DNA from: Candidatus Poribacteria bacterium
GTDB lineage: Bacteria; Poribacteria; WGA-4E; WGA-3G
Assembly: GCA_022824265.1 (NCBI GenBank)
Contig: JAJEAG010000018.1
Coordinates: 1-35,178 of the forward strand
Direction of reading: 5' to 3'
Length of the DNA stretch: 35,178 nucleotides
The notes under the pieces are model-generated. The model saw only the letters and a program-made list of their open reading frames with translations, did not search any database and had not been told where the DNA came from. Shown one piece after another: positions 8,101 to 16,643 of the stretch (positions are counted from its first letter, which is position 1; each line of letters opens with the position of its first letter). The position numbers and the translations under genes are program-made.

Positions 8101-8577
8101 ATGGTTAGAACATGGCTTATTTTTGTTGTCCTGACAGTAGCATCATGGGGACTCTACGGTGTTTTTCTTCACAAAGGTCAATTAACTATGGAAGATGCAG
8201 TGCATGGACGATACAAAGCATTCCTGTTTGTAGGGCTTGCTTATCTCCTTGTAGCTGTCATAGGTTCCGCATTTATGCTGATAATAAATGGTGCTGAATG
8301 GAATTTTGCTTCCAAAGGCGTATCTTGGTCCTTTCTTGCTGGCGTTGTTGGTGCTGTCGGTGCATTTGGAGTACTTTTAGCATTCGGTGCAAAAGGCAGA
8401 CCTGCAGTCGTCATGTCCATTGTCTTTGCGGGTGCACCAATTGTGAACGCTGTTGTTGCGACGTTATCCCACCCTCCACCTGGTGGGTGGGGAGCTATCC
8501 GTTGGCAGTTTGTACTCGGTATTTTTCTCGCTGCAGCAGGTGGATGTCTCGTTACGTTTTTCAGACCAGGTACTTAG
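8101..8577 (+). CDS. Small DMT/EamA-like membrane protein
   Basis: A 158-residue protein with about five hydrophobic segments, starting WLIFVVLTVASWGLYGVFLHKG and containing AFGAKGRPAVVMSIVFAGAPIVNAVVA, which resembles one half of a drug/metabolite transporter (EamA) protein. Full-length members have ten segments in two repeats, so this would act as a dimer or with a partner. A good GGAG (8091-8094) precedes the ATG. It follows the glycosyltransferase by 95 bases. Substrate is unknown and the EamA assignment rests on membrane pattern and one conserved-looking stretch. Confidence 0.7.
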   Translation: MVRTWLIFVVLTVASWGLYGVFLHKGQLTMEDAVHGRYKAFLFVGLAYLLVAVIGSAFMLIINGAEWNFASKGVSWSFLAGVVGAVGAFGVLLAFGAKGRPAVVMSIVFAGAPIVNAVVATLSHPPPGGWGAIRWQFVLGIFLAAAGGCLVTFFRPGT

Positions 8578-8715
8578 TTTTATATTTTACAAGTTTTCAA
8601 AGTCTTTACACGATATCTGTACAAAATACAACTGTAAGGGATTGGAGCAAAAACAGGTGAGTAGGATTTGAAGATGTCATGTTTATCCTGCTGATGATTT
8701 ATGAACCGAAGCATC

Positions 8716-8733
8716 TTACAACATAAGTTGTAA
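8716..8733. promoter_or_regulatory. Perfect palindrome upstream of the sigma factor gene
   Basis: TTACAAC (8716-8722), ATAA, GTTGTAA (8727-8733), about 60 bases before the sigma factor start. The size and symmetry fit an operator for a dimeric regulator; the regulator is unknown. Confidence 0.4.
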
Positions 8734-8792
8734 ATTTCTATCCTTTTCAAGAAGTACTGTCTCTATTTGAATAGGAAAGGAGTAATTGTTTC

Positions 8793-9377
8793 ATGAGCGT
8801 GGATGAGTTGAAAGATGCTGAGGATGCAGAACTGATAATTGCTGTATTAGCAGGTAATCTTAAAGCTTTTGATGAATTAGTCTCTCGCTATCAACGCGCA
8901 ATGCTAACGGTTGCCCAGCAAGTTGTCAAAAACCCAATTGAAGCAGAAGATATCGTTCAAGATGCTTTCCTACTTGCTTTTGAAGCATTACCTCAACTTG
9001 ATAATCTAAATAGATTCGGATCTTGGCTCTATTCAATTACCCGTAATCGCGCACTACGATTCATGAAACGATCCAGCAAATTCCAACTTCATGAGGATGA
9101 AGATGCAGAATTACAAATTGAAGCAGACCCTACTTCAACTGATCCAGCACAGATATTAGTTCAGGAATCTACGCATCAGGCTGTCAGAGAATCAATAAAT
9201 TCATTACCAACTGACTTTCAAGAAGTGATTACGCTATATTATTGGGCAGAGATGCCACAGAAACGAATTGCAGATACTTTGTCTCTACCCATAACGACAG
9301 TAAAATGGAGACTTCACAAAGCAAAAGATTTGCTAAAATCACTATTAGAAAAACGAGGATACGGAGATTTGCTGTAA
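8793..9377 (+). CDS. ECF-type RNA polymerase sigma factor
   Basis: A 194-residue sigma-70-family factor of the extracytoplasmic-function type. Region 2 (about residues 24-92) shows FDELVSRYQRAMLTVAQQVV, EAEDIVQDAFLLAFEALPQ and FGSWLYSITRN. Region 4 (about 130-185) shows INSLPTDFQEVITLYYWAEMPQKRIADTLSLPITTVKWRLHKAKDLL, a helix-turn-helix that reads the -35 element. Regions 1 and 3 are missing, as usual for the class. AAAGGAG sits before the ATG at a suitable distance. No zinc-finger or membrane anti-sigma gene follows; instead the next gene, 136 bases downstream, codes for a soluble DUF4097-like protein, which may be the partner. A palindrome lies upstream. Confidence 0.93.
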   Translation: MSVDELKDAEDAELIIAVLAGNLKAFDELVSRYQRAMLTVAQQVVKNPIEAEDIVQDAFLLAFEALPQLDNLNRFGSWLYSITRNRALRFMKRSSKFQLHEDEDAELQIEADPTSTDPAQILVQESTHQAVRESINSLPTDFQEVITLYYWAEMPQKRIADTLSLPITTVKWRLHKAKDLLKSLLEKRGYGDLL

Positions 9378-9420
9378 ATCAAGTTCTCATATTCCTGTTA
9401 GATTCGGTTTTCAAACCAAT

Positions 9421-9444
9421 GCAAAATATAAATGCATATTTTGC
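9421..9444. promoter_or_regulatory. Palindrome between sigma factor gene and DUF4097 gene
   Basis: GCAAAATAT (9421-9429), AAATGC, ATATTTTGC (9436-9444): perfect 9-base arms. It lies 44 bases after the sigma stop and 70 before the next start. No T-run follows; it could be an operator, an RNA-processing hairpin or a weak terminator. Confidence 0.35.
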
Positions 9445-9513
9445 TATAAGTCCAAAGTTCAGATTTATCAAACTCACGTTATATTAAAAATAGCATTTAC
9501 GAAGAGGTTTCTC

Positions 9514-10902
9514 ATGGAACAGGAACGACATCAAGAAATTCGCGGACTCTTTCAGATACTCGAACAAACTTCAAAAATCGCAGAAGACTCAATATTGACA
9601 GAAAACTATAAAGACAGTGAAAGTCGATGCATTTCTCAATTTAATAAAGTTTTGCATCGACTGAATGAGATCAATACTGTCCCTGAAGGTCTTTTCGATC
9701 CATTGGAAGAAAATGCCACTTTTAGTGAAATTAGTATAGCATGCAATCACCTTGCAGCTTACCTTAGCGAGGGGTTGGGAATAACATCAGATTTGAAGTC
9801 CATGATGACAAATATTCTTGGTAAAAACATTATTGATACTATAAATGAAGAGTTTAAAGAGAGTGGAATTGGTGAATTAATTCGTAGTGCAATGCCTGAT
9901 TTCTTGACTGAGACTGTCTTAGATGACATCAATAGGTCTTTCAAAGCATCGTCAGATGGTTCCTTATTACTTGACACAGACTTAGGAAATATTTATGTAC
10001 AAGGAGCAGATACTGAAGATGTAAATGTAGTAGTCCACCGCGCAGCACAGATGAAGACAGATAGACATGCTGCTGAATTCATCAAAGCCTTTAACGTTAA
10101 CTTTAACCAAGAGGATACAGAACTTCACATTGAGGCAAAGTTTAGTGATGGAAAACGATACTGGACAATAGCAAATATTCGTTTGGATATTCTTTTTTTC
10201 ATTACAGTTCCAAAAACCTTTCGCAGTATCGTTGTAAAATCTGCTGGAGGAGATGTCACTGTACAGAACTTAAACGGATCTATTCAATGCCGAACTAATA
10301 GTGGACAACTTAACTTTGAAAATATAGCAGGACCTATTTTGGGTCATACAGACAATGGTAATATCAGGTTAACAAAGTGTGATGGAGATGTCCGTGTTGA
10401 TACGTTACGCGGAAACATTGAAATAAACGATATTGTAGGTCGGGTTAACACAACATCATTTGGCGGTAATATTCGCGCTAACAATGTTATCGGTGCAATC
10501 ACAACCGAAACATCTGGTGGAAACATCAAAATTGAGAACTGTAAAGGTGGTGTAACCGCTGAAACTGCCGGTGGTAGTATAGACTTGGAAAATGATGGAC
10601 CAATCACTGCAAAGACTTTTGGTGGTTCCATTAATGCAGATATAACTGGACAACTGCAAGAGGATTCAATCCTTGAGTCACCTGGCGGTGACATCACTGT
10701 CTCTATGTTATCTGACATTCTTGTTAAAATAGATGCGAAATGTAATGGGGGTGAGGTAACATCAGAACTTCCTGTGGAATTATTTGACAAAGATTTCGAG
10801 TCTACTTGGCAAATACAAGGGATTATTAATGGTGATGGACCACTTCTTAAACTTCGCAGTATAGGTGGAGATATTAATCTAAAGTCTTTGAATGAATCAT
10901 GA
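9514..10902 (+). CDS. Soluble protein with helical N-terminus and DUF4097-like beta-solenoid
   Basis: 462 residues. Residues 1-150 are mostly helical and of no family I recognise. Residues 155-460 form a DUF4097/adhesin-like repeat region, with turns such as SAGGDVTVQNLNGSI, SFGGNIRANNVIGAIT, TSGGNIKIENCKGGVT and TAGGSIDLENDG about every 19-22 residues, and a closing GDGPLLKLRSIGGDINL. There is no signal peptide or membrane segment, so it is predicted cytoplasmic, unlike many DUF4097 proteins. An ATG with GAGG upstream is used. It lies behind an ECF sigma factor, the place where an anti-sigma factor is expected, so a role in controlling that sigma factor is plausible but not shown. The Omp85 fusion at 20863-24645 has a similar region. 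Confidence 0.75.
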   Translation: MEQERHQEIRGLFQILEQTSKIAEDSILTENYKDSESRCISQFNKVLHRLNEINTVPEGLFDPLEENATFSEISIACNHLAAYLSEGLGITSDLKSMMTNILGKNIIDTINEEFKESGIGELIRSAMPDFLTETVLDDINRSFKASSDGSLLLDTDLGNIYVQGADTEDVNVVVHRAAQMKTDRHAAEFIKAFNVNFNQEDTELHIEAKFSDGKRYWTIANIRLDILFFITVPKTFRSIVVKSAGGDVTVQNLNGSIQCRTNSGQLNFENIAGPILGHTDNGNIRLTKCDGDVRVDTLRGNIEINDIVGRVNTTSFGGNIRANNVIGAITTETSGGNIKIENCKGGVTAETAGGSIDLENDGPITAKTFGGSINADITGQLQEDSILESPGGDITVSMLSDILVKIDAKCNGGEVTSELPVELFDKDFESTWQIQGIINGDGPLLKLRSIGGDINLKSLNES

Positions 10903-10919
10903 GAAAGATAACCTGATTT

Positions 10920-10947
10920 TTGAACCAAGATTTTCCGATTTAACAGG
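10920..10947 (+). repeat. Copy of dispersed TGAACCAAGATTTTC repeat
   Basis: TTGAACCAAGATTTTCCGAT followed by TTAACAGG, shared in degenerate form with 1545-1570 and 34631-34662. It lies just after the DUF4097-like gene. Confidence 0.5.
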
Positions 10948-11039
10948 TTTAGAGGGAAACAGTAGACTCAATGATGCTAAATTACCACATTTATGAGATT
11001 TGTTGTAGTGATTCCTAAAACAAATATAACTGATTTCAT

Positions 11040-11068
11040 TTGTTTATATTCTCTAATTCTGCTATAAT
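11040..11068 (+). promoter_or_regulatory. Promoter of the ABC importer operon
   Basis: TTGTTT (11040-11045), 17-base spacer, TATAAT (11063-11068). Transcription would start near 11075, leaving a leader of about 90 bases. Within the leader, TACGTCC occurs twice 14 bases apart (11101 and 11115), and GGTAC (11099-11103) can pair with GTACC (11123-11127), which could be a regulator site or small leader hairpin. Confidence 0.6.
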
Positions 11069-11164
11069 CATGGTAAAATTAGGATCGTTTGATGGTGCGG
11101 TACGTCCGAGTATATACGTCCTGTACCTGTTATAAGTGTTACAGAATCAAAAGGAGTAACAGTA

Positions 11165-12514
11165 ATGAAACGTTTGTTTATATGTTTTGTCCTTCTAATG
11201 ATGATAGTTGTTGTGGGATGTAACAATCAGAAAGATGATGCAGAACCCGCACCAGAAGAATCACAAAAGACATTAACGATAGTTTGGGCAGAATGGGACC
11301 CAGCGAACTATTTACAAGAACTATCCAAGGATTTTACTACAGAGACAGGAATCGCAGTTGATGTAGTACAAATTCCGTGGCCTACTTTCCAAGATAAAGT
11401 CTTTAACACCTTTGTTGCCAAAGGTGACATATACGACATTGTGATTGGTGACAGTCAATGGCTTGGTAGAAACTCTGTTGGTGGACACTACATTGATATG
11501 ACTGAATGGATTAATGAAAACATTGATGTTGCATCTATTTATGCTCCCGCGATGACAGCATTTGCCGAATATCCGAAAGGCAGTAAAAAGTATTGGGCAT
11601 TACCCGCAGAAGTAGATGCTGCGGGATATGTTTTTCGGAAAGACCTTTTTGAAGACCCAAAAGAAATGGAAGCATTCCAAAAGAAATATGGTTATGCGCT
11701 TGCACCGCCGACAACATACTCAGAACTTCGTGATATAGCAGAATTCTTTACCCGTCCTGACGACGAATTATACGGGATCGCGACGTGGTATAGTAAGGAA
11801 TATGATGGCATTACAATGGGCTTCCAACAGGTAATGTGGAGTTATGGTGCATCTTACGGTGATCCAGATACATACAAGGTTGATGGTCATATTAATTCTG
11901 AAGATGCTGTTAAGGCACTTGATTATTACAAAGATTTGCTAAAATTTGCACCTCCGGATGCTCCGAACTATTATTGGTCAGAGACACTTGATGCATATAA
12001 CGCAGGTAAGGTTGCAATGGCAATGAACTACTTTGCTTTTTTCCCAGGTGTTCTTGATCCTGAGAAAAACCCTACTTCACACGACAAGAGTGGTTTCTTT
12101 GTTGCACCTAAGGGACCGAAGGGACATTATATAAGTATCGGTGGACAAGGTATGTCAATTTCAGAATATTCAAAAAATAAGGACATTGCAAAGCAATATC
12201 TGAAATGGTTTATGCAGAAACCGGTTCAAGAAAAGTGGGCAAAACTTGGGGGCTTCACACCTTTGAAAGAGGTTTTGGAATCGGATACGTTTAAGAATGC
12301 TACTCCATATAACGAAGCGTTTGCTGCAAGTTTCCCATATCTACGTGATTTCTGGGCTGTTCCTCAATACGCAGAACTCTTAGCCGAATGCCAAACCAAT
12401 TGGAGTGAAGCAATAACAGGAATCAAAACCTCAAAGGAAGCACTTGATACCATAGCACAGAAACATGAGGAAATCTTCACTGAAGCAATGAAGGATAGCA
12501 CTGATACAGAATAA
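11165..12514 (+). CDS. ABC sugar transporter substrate-binding lipoprotein
   Basis: A 449-residue extracellular solute-binding protein of family 1 (sugar type). The signal peptide ends with lipobox VVVGC, so Cys19 would be lipidated and the protein anchored in the envelope. The mature part begins with a short acidic linker and then LTIVWAEWDPANYLQELSKDFTTETGIAVDVVQ, a typical first strand and helix; aromatic stretches such as YYWSETLDAY and GGQGMSISEYSKNKDIAKQYLKWFM fit sugar binders. AAAGGAG precedes the ATG. It is the first gene of an importer with two permeases; no ATPase gene is adjacent, so a shared MsmK/UgpC-like ATPase elsewhere is likely. The sugar cannot be named. Confidence 0.92.
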   Translation: MKRLFICFVLLMMIVVVGCNNQKDDAEPAPEESQKTLTIVWAEWDPANYLQELSKDFTTETGIAVDVVQIPWPTFQDKVFNTFVAKGDIYDIVIGDSQWLGRNSVGGHYIDMTEWINENIDVASIYAPAMTAFAEYPKGSKKYWALPAEVDAAGYVFRKDLFEDPKEMEAFQKKYGYALAPPTTYSELRDIAEFFTRPDDELYGIATWYSKEYDGITMGFQQVMWSYGASYGDPDTYKVDGHINSEDAVKALDYYKDLLKFAPPDAPNYYWSETLDAYNAGKVAMAMNYFAFFPGVLDPEKNPTSHDKSGFFVAPKGPKGHYISIGGQGMSISEYSKNKDIAKQYLKWFMQKPVQEKWAKLGGFTPLKEVLESDTFKNATPYNEAFAASFPYLRDFWAVPQYAELLAECQTNWSEAITGIKTSKEALDTIAQKHEEIFTEAMKDSTDTE

Positions 12515-12594
12515 GTTCGTGCTATTATAAATCCTTAGGGTTGTATATGTTGACAAGGAATCTGTAATCACATTGCCTGAATTCTGTGTATTAG

Positions 12595-12617
12595 GCGCGC
12601 TGTATAAGCGCGCTTTT
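12595..12617 (+). terminator. Intrinsic terminator/attenuator within the ABC operon
   Basis: GCGCGCT (12595-12601), loop GTATA, AGCGCGC (12607-12613), then TTTT (12614-12617). It is a perfect 7-bp GC stem in AT-rich surroundings, 80 bases after the binding-protein stop and 67 before the first permease. Partial termination here would give excess binding protein over permeases. Confidence 0.7.
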
Positions 12618-12683
12618 CCTTATTGACTATATTACACCTAATGTGTTAGCACGAAATCCCATTTAAGATACTACATAAACAAT

Positions 12684-13613
12684 ATGCAGACCAACCGTTT
12701 TTCGCGTGGAATGAGTGATTATCAGTTGAAGATGGCATTCATTATGCCGACGATGATTTTGCTCATTTTGATGAATATCTTTCCGCTTTTGTGGTCTCTC
12801 TATTTGAGTTTCCATGACTACGAAGCATCCATGCAAAAACCACCCGTATTTATTGGCGCAAAGAACTACGTAGACGTACTTACGGATCCTGATATATGGG
12901 GTTATTTTCGTACGACAGCGTATTTTGTAGTTGTAGCAGTCAGTGCACAATTCCTGATAGGATTTGGTTTAGCACTATTGCTTAACCGTAGTTTTCCATC
13001 CAAAGGGTTGGTCACGACGTTACTCCTACTCCCAATGATGTTGTCTCCTGTTGTTGTCGGTATATTTTGGCGGTTTATTCTTGCTTCAGACAATTCGGGA
13101 TTGCTGAACTATCTATTAAGTCCTATTCTTAACTTACCTGTAATTAATACTATTTTTGCCCCTCCAATTGAGTGGACTACTGATCCAAAGATTGCTATGT
13201 TGGCTGTGGTAATCGTTGATACATGGATGTGGTCACCATTTATGATGTTGATTTCCTTAGCAGGTCTAAGTGCTGTCCCAAAATCACTCTATGAAGCAGC
13301 CGATGTGGACAGAGCATCAACTTGGTTCAAGTTTCGTTGGATTACATTACCTTTGGTGTCGCCACTCCTACTTATTGCCCTTTTATTCCGGACTATGGAT
13401 GCATTTAAGATGTTTGACATTGTGTATGTGCTCACGCGTGAAGGTGGTCCAGGGAGAGTAACCGAAACCGTCTCTATGAATCTATATAGAATTGCATTTC
13501 GGAATTATGATACAGGTAAAGCTTGTGCTATGGCATATATTCTACTTATTATTATTGTTGCATTAAGTAACATCTATGTGAAATACCTAAATCGTGTTAA
13601 GGGAGAAGAATAA
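12684..13613 (+). CDS. ABC sugar transporter permease (MalF/UgpA-like)
   Basis: 309 residues, six membrane segments. After the N-terminal FIMPTMILLILMNIFPLLWSLYLSF segment comes a periplasmic loop with GAKNYVDVLTDPD, as in UgpA-like permeases. The cytoplasmic EAA loop reads YEAADVDRASTWFKFRWITLPLVSP (about 203-227); the normally conserved Gly after Asp is Arg here. This loop docks on the ATPase. It pairs with the next gene's product to form the channel. The ATG at 12684 has no clear SD; a Met 9 codons later (GTGGA upstream) is an alternative. One base sits between its stop and the next ATG. Confidence 0.92.
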   Translation: MQTNRFSRGMSDYQLKMAFIMPTMILLILMNIFPLLWSLYLSFHDYEASMQKPPVFIGAKNYVDVLTDPDIWGYFRTTAYFVVVAVSAQFLIGFGLALLLNRSFPSKGLVTTLLLLPMMLSPVVVGIFWRFILASDNSGLLNYLLSPILNLPVINTIFAPPIEWTTDPKIAMLAVVIVDTWMWSPFMMLISLAGLSAVPKSLYEAADVDRASTWFKFRWITLPLVSPLLLIALLFRTMDAFKMFDIVYVLTREGGPGRVTETVSMNLYRIAFRNYDTGKACAMAYILLIIIVALSNIYVKYLNRVKGEE

Positions 13614-14858
13614 ATGGCAAATCATCCAAACAGGAATTCTTTTGTATTTACCATAATCATGGTATTAATTATCCTTTCAGTGATTGCCTATATTCTGCCA
13701 ATTTATTGGATTGTAGTTACATCACTAAAAGCCCCCGCAGACATCAACACGAAAGTTCCAAAGTTTCTCTTTATTCTCTCGTTGGAGAACTATCAAAAGT
13801 TGATGCCTGAAGGGAATATATCTATAGTTACTTATCTTTTCATAGGGCAAGTAATTGCAGGACTAATTATATTTGCCATTTTCTCCTTACCTAATATTAA
13901 ACTTACCTCTCGTGTGTCGCTTCGTGCCCTTGGTATCCTCTGGAATGTTTTATTTATAATCACATGTATCTATGGATTCTTAAGTACTTCACCACATCCT
14001 CGTTTAAAAGTGGATGTCCGTTATCATTTTTTCACGTTAATCCTTTGTTCAGTAGGGGCATATTTACTGGTTATCCCTTGGAAGAAAAAAATATATTCTG
14101 TATTTACTGACTCCAATGGAGATGCAATCCCAAACAAAAAGGAGAAACTGGCATTTATTATACCAGTTATCTTCGCGACAATCGGTATCTGTATTGCACT
14201 CGCAAATGGTGGGTCAAAGTATTTCTATCAGCTTTTCAATAGTATTATCATCGGTGGTGGTAGCACAGTGCTTGCAGTTGGCTTAGGCACTATTTCTGCG
14301 TATGCATTTTCACGATTCAATATTGCTGGTAAGGATGATCTGCTATTCTTTATCCTCAGTACGCGTATGTTACCACCTGTTGTGGTCGTAATACCGATTT
14401 ATCTGATGTATATTGCACTGAAGTTAAAGGATACACATTTTGGTTTGATACTCCTTTACACGACCTTTAACGTTTCTTTTGCAGTTTGGCTCATGAAAGG
14501 ATTCATTGATGAAATCCCAAAGGAATACGAAGACGCTGCCCTCGTTGATGGATACACACGTTTTCAAACATTCATGAAAGTTGTGTTACCTCAATCTGTT
14601 ACAGGAATTGCAGCGACTGCAGTGTTCTGCTTGATAACTGCATGGAATGAATTTGCATTTGCACTGGTTCTAACGGAAACCGGTGGTAGAGCAGTAACTG
14701 CACCACCATCCATTCAAAGTGCTACAGGCTCTGCAGGAATGGACTGGGGTAAAATCGCTGCATCCACGTTTGTTTTTTTACTGCCTGTTGCTATCTTCAC
14801 ATTCATTATGCGAAGCCATTTATTGCGCGGTGTAACGTTTGGTGCTGTTAAGAAATAA
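13614..14858 (+). CDS. ABC sugar transporter permease (MalG/UgpE-like) with large insertion
   Basis: 414 residues where 270-300 is usual. Residues 1-65 match the MalG type N-terminus (first membrane segment, then SLKAPADINTKVP and LENYQKLM). The family sequence resumes at about 202 with YFYQLFNSIIIGGGSTVLAVGLGTISAYAFSRF and continues to the EAA loop EYEDAALVDGYTRFQTFMKVVLP (about 295-316) and a normal C-terminus. Residues about 66-201 are extra: three to four hydrophobic segments and a loop TDSNGDAIPNKKEK. The reading frame is open throughout and the insert has the same base use as its surroundings, so it looks functional. It is translated right after the first permease. Confidence 0.9.
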   Translation: MANHPNRNSFVFTIIMVLIILSVIAYILPIYWIVVTSLKAPADINTKVPKFLFILSLENYQKLMPEGNISIVTYLFIGQVIAGLIIFAIFSLPNIKLTSRVSLRALGILWNVLFIITCIYGFLSTSPHPRLKVDVRYHFFTLILCSVGAYLLVIPWKKKIYSVFTDSNGDAIPNKKEKLAFIIPVIFATIGICIALANGGSKYFYQLFNSIIIGGGSTVLAVGLGTISAYAFSRFNIAGKDDLLFFILSTRMLPPVVVVIPIYLMYIALKLKDTHFGLILLYTTFNVSFAVWLMKGFIDEIPKEYEDAALVDGYTRFQTFMKVVLPQSVTGIAATAVFCLITAWNEFAFALVLTETGGRAVTAPPSIQSATGSAGMDWGKIAASTFVFLLPVAIFTFIMRSHLLRGVTFGAVKK

Positions 14859-15087
14859 TTGACACGACTTGCGTCAGTTAAAATTCTGTGCTATCATTAA
14901 ATACTGTTCATATAAAACACGCTATGAACTGTATTTTAATTGCATTATATTCAAACCCATTCAACATTAGAAATATCCAAACTGAACTGAATGTACATTT
15001 ACATTCGTATCGGCAGAAAATTGTCTATTTATTTTGCTTTATAATCAAAAAAGTGCATCCAAAATGAAGTTAATTTGGAGGAAATAG

Positions 15088-16539
15088 ATGGCAAAAAAGA
15101 AAAAGTCACCACAAGCTAAAATCGGTTTTGATCAACTTACATGGAAAATGCAAGAGCATATTAAGTTATTAGGATTTTCTTCGGTTGATCAATATAAACG
15201 CTGGTGTCGTCAGCACACTTTCAGCAGCGGGTTGAATAAAAATTCACTTCAACGTCGAAACGAAATAACTGCTGCGAAGTCAATAGAAATATCTAAAATA
15301 ATGGCGAAGGAAAAAAAGGGGCGCAACTTACAGGATATAATTCCTAAGATTTATGTAGAAGAACTTGATGGTGAAGAACTAAGAAATCCAATTGCGAAAG
15401 AAATTGCCCTTGCTTTTAACAGAAGTAATTGTCGCGATGTACTTCAACGATTATTGTTATATATTGGTGAAAATTCTGACCTGTTAAAAGACACTTTTTA
15501 TATTAAGGGGATTGAAGCGATTGCAAATCATTCAGAAAGTTGGATACGCCCCTTGGAAACGTGGCATGTGAAAAGACATAACCGTGACCGTCAGTTTGCA
15601 GAACTACTTCGACATTTATTCGTGGCTTATGATGTGCCATCTTTCATGGATCGTGTTTGGTTCGCTGATAACGAGACACACCAAGAATGGTATAAACATA
15701 TAGGTGTTGGAAACAATATCCGAACCGCGCCTGAATTACCTGTATCACTGACGAAAAAGATGGCACACCATTTTCTGAGTGCTCCCAAGCAATACACTGT
15801 CGAGGAAGCACTAAGATGGGGACAAATTCAGGCACTGGGTGGGGATAGACGACTATTTGATGCACTTCGAGGCACACGATTTATAAATAATTTTAGCAAC
15901 GATGAATTCTGGTTGAATGTAGTTCGGTTTTTTATTGCGAATCCAATGTTGGATGTGAGTCATGTTAACCCGATTATTGATTTCATCTGGAATCAGAAAT
16001 TTCAGAATCGACGTGTCTTTGTTGAAAGAGGCGTGGTTGAGGAAATTGATCCGCCACAACCAAACTTTAATATGAAAGGTAGGACACCTGAAACATTACT
16101 CCGACAAGTTAATGAATGGCATAAGACACTTGGTAAAAAAAGAAGGCAAGGGAATTTACTGTGGGAACATTCAAATATTGGAGAATTGCATCTGAGAGAA
16201 CGGAGTGTGGATAAGAATAGAACCATTAACTGGCACATTAGAGAGCTTTTAAGCACAGAGGAGCTCATCGACGAAGGTAGGGCATTGAAACACTGCGTTT
16301 ATACTTATGCGGATTCCTGTGTTAGTGGTAAAACATCTATTTGGTCGTTGGAGACTGAAGATGAAGGTAAACGAAAAAAGTATCTGACTATTGAACTATT
16401 ATTGGGAGAAAAACTAATCCGTCAAGTTAGAGGGAGAGCGAATCGATTACCAACACAAAAAGAAAAAAACATGCTAATGCGGTGGGTCAGGAAGGAAAAC
16501 CTTGAAATTGCTGATTATGTTAGTTTTGATCGTGGTTAG
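15088..16539 (+). CDS. PcfJ-like domain protein
   Basis: 483 residues, basic N-terminus (MAKKKKSPQ). The C-terminal part (about residues 395-480) has GRALKHCVYTYADSCVSGKTSIWSLE, KKYLTIELLLGEKLIRQVRGRANRLPTQKEK, which match the PcfJ family (His-Cys pair, ligand-like E and QxRG..N). PcfJ was named from a conjugative plasmid, but relatives occur in many chromosomes and their activity is unknown. The N-terminal two thirds are not assigned. No signal peptide or membrane segment is present. A GGAGGAAATAG sequence precedes the ATG. It stands alone after the ABC operon, with a 229-base gap, and before a toxin-antitoxin pair; no conjugation genes are near. Confidence 0.7.
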   Translation: MAKKKKSPQAKIGFDQLTWKMQEHIKLLGFSSVDQYKRWCRQHTFSSGLNKNSLQRRNEITAAKSIEISKIMAKEKKGRNLQDIIPKIYVEELDGEELRNPIAKEIALAFNRSNCRDVLQRLLLYIGENSDLLKDTFYIKGIEAIANHSESWIRPLETWHVKRHNRDRQFAELLRHLFVAYDVPSFMDRVWFADNETHQEWYKHIGVGNNIRTAPELPVSLTKKMAHHFLSAPKQYTVEEALRWGQIQALGGDRRLFDALRGTRFINNFSNDEFWLNVVRFFIANPMLDVSHVNPIIDFIWNQKFQNRRVFVERGVVEEIDPPQPNFNMKGRTPETLLRQVNEWHKTLGKKRRQGNLLWEHSNIGELHLRERSVDKNRTINWHIRELLSTEELIDEGRALKHCVYTYADSCVSGKTSIWSLETEDEGKRKKYLTIELLLGEKLIRQVRGRANRLPTQKEKNMLMRWVRKENLEIADYVSFDRG

Positions 16540-16568
16540 AGGAATAAGTTGATAATTTGTTAAAATAC

Positions 16569-16589
16569 ATGGTAAACTTCCTATACCAT
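16569..16589. promoter_or_regulatory. Small inverted repeat upstream of the toxin-antitoxin genes
   Basis: ATGGTA (16569-16574) and TACCAT (16584-16589) are in the promoter region of the pair, 55 bases before the antitoxin start. VapBC complexes commonly repress their own promoter at such sites; here that is inference. Confidence 0.35.
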
Positions 16590-16643
16590 AATCTGGTGGT
16601 AATGTATCCTTTATCGTTATGAGACCTTAAAGGAGGGGAAATA

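Noticed and set aside
10344-10928. 194-codon open frame on the - strand
   Set aside because: Antisense to the DUF4097-like gene; the Ser/Pro-rich sequence results from the solenoid repeats of the sense strand.
12663-12950. 95-codon open frame on the - strand
   Set aside because: Antisense to the start of the first ABC permease; no family match.
14861-14895. TTGACA near the end of the ABC operon
   Set aside because: No acceptable -10 hexamer at 16-18 bases; the alternative TTGCGT-17-TATCAT is too weak and is 190 bases before the next gene.
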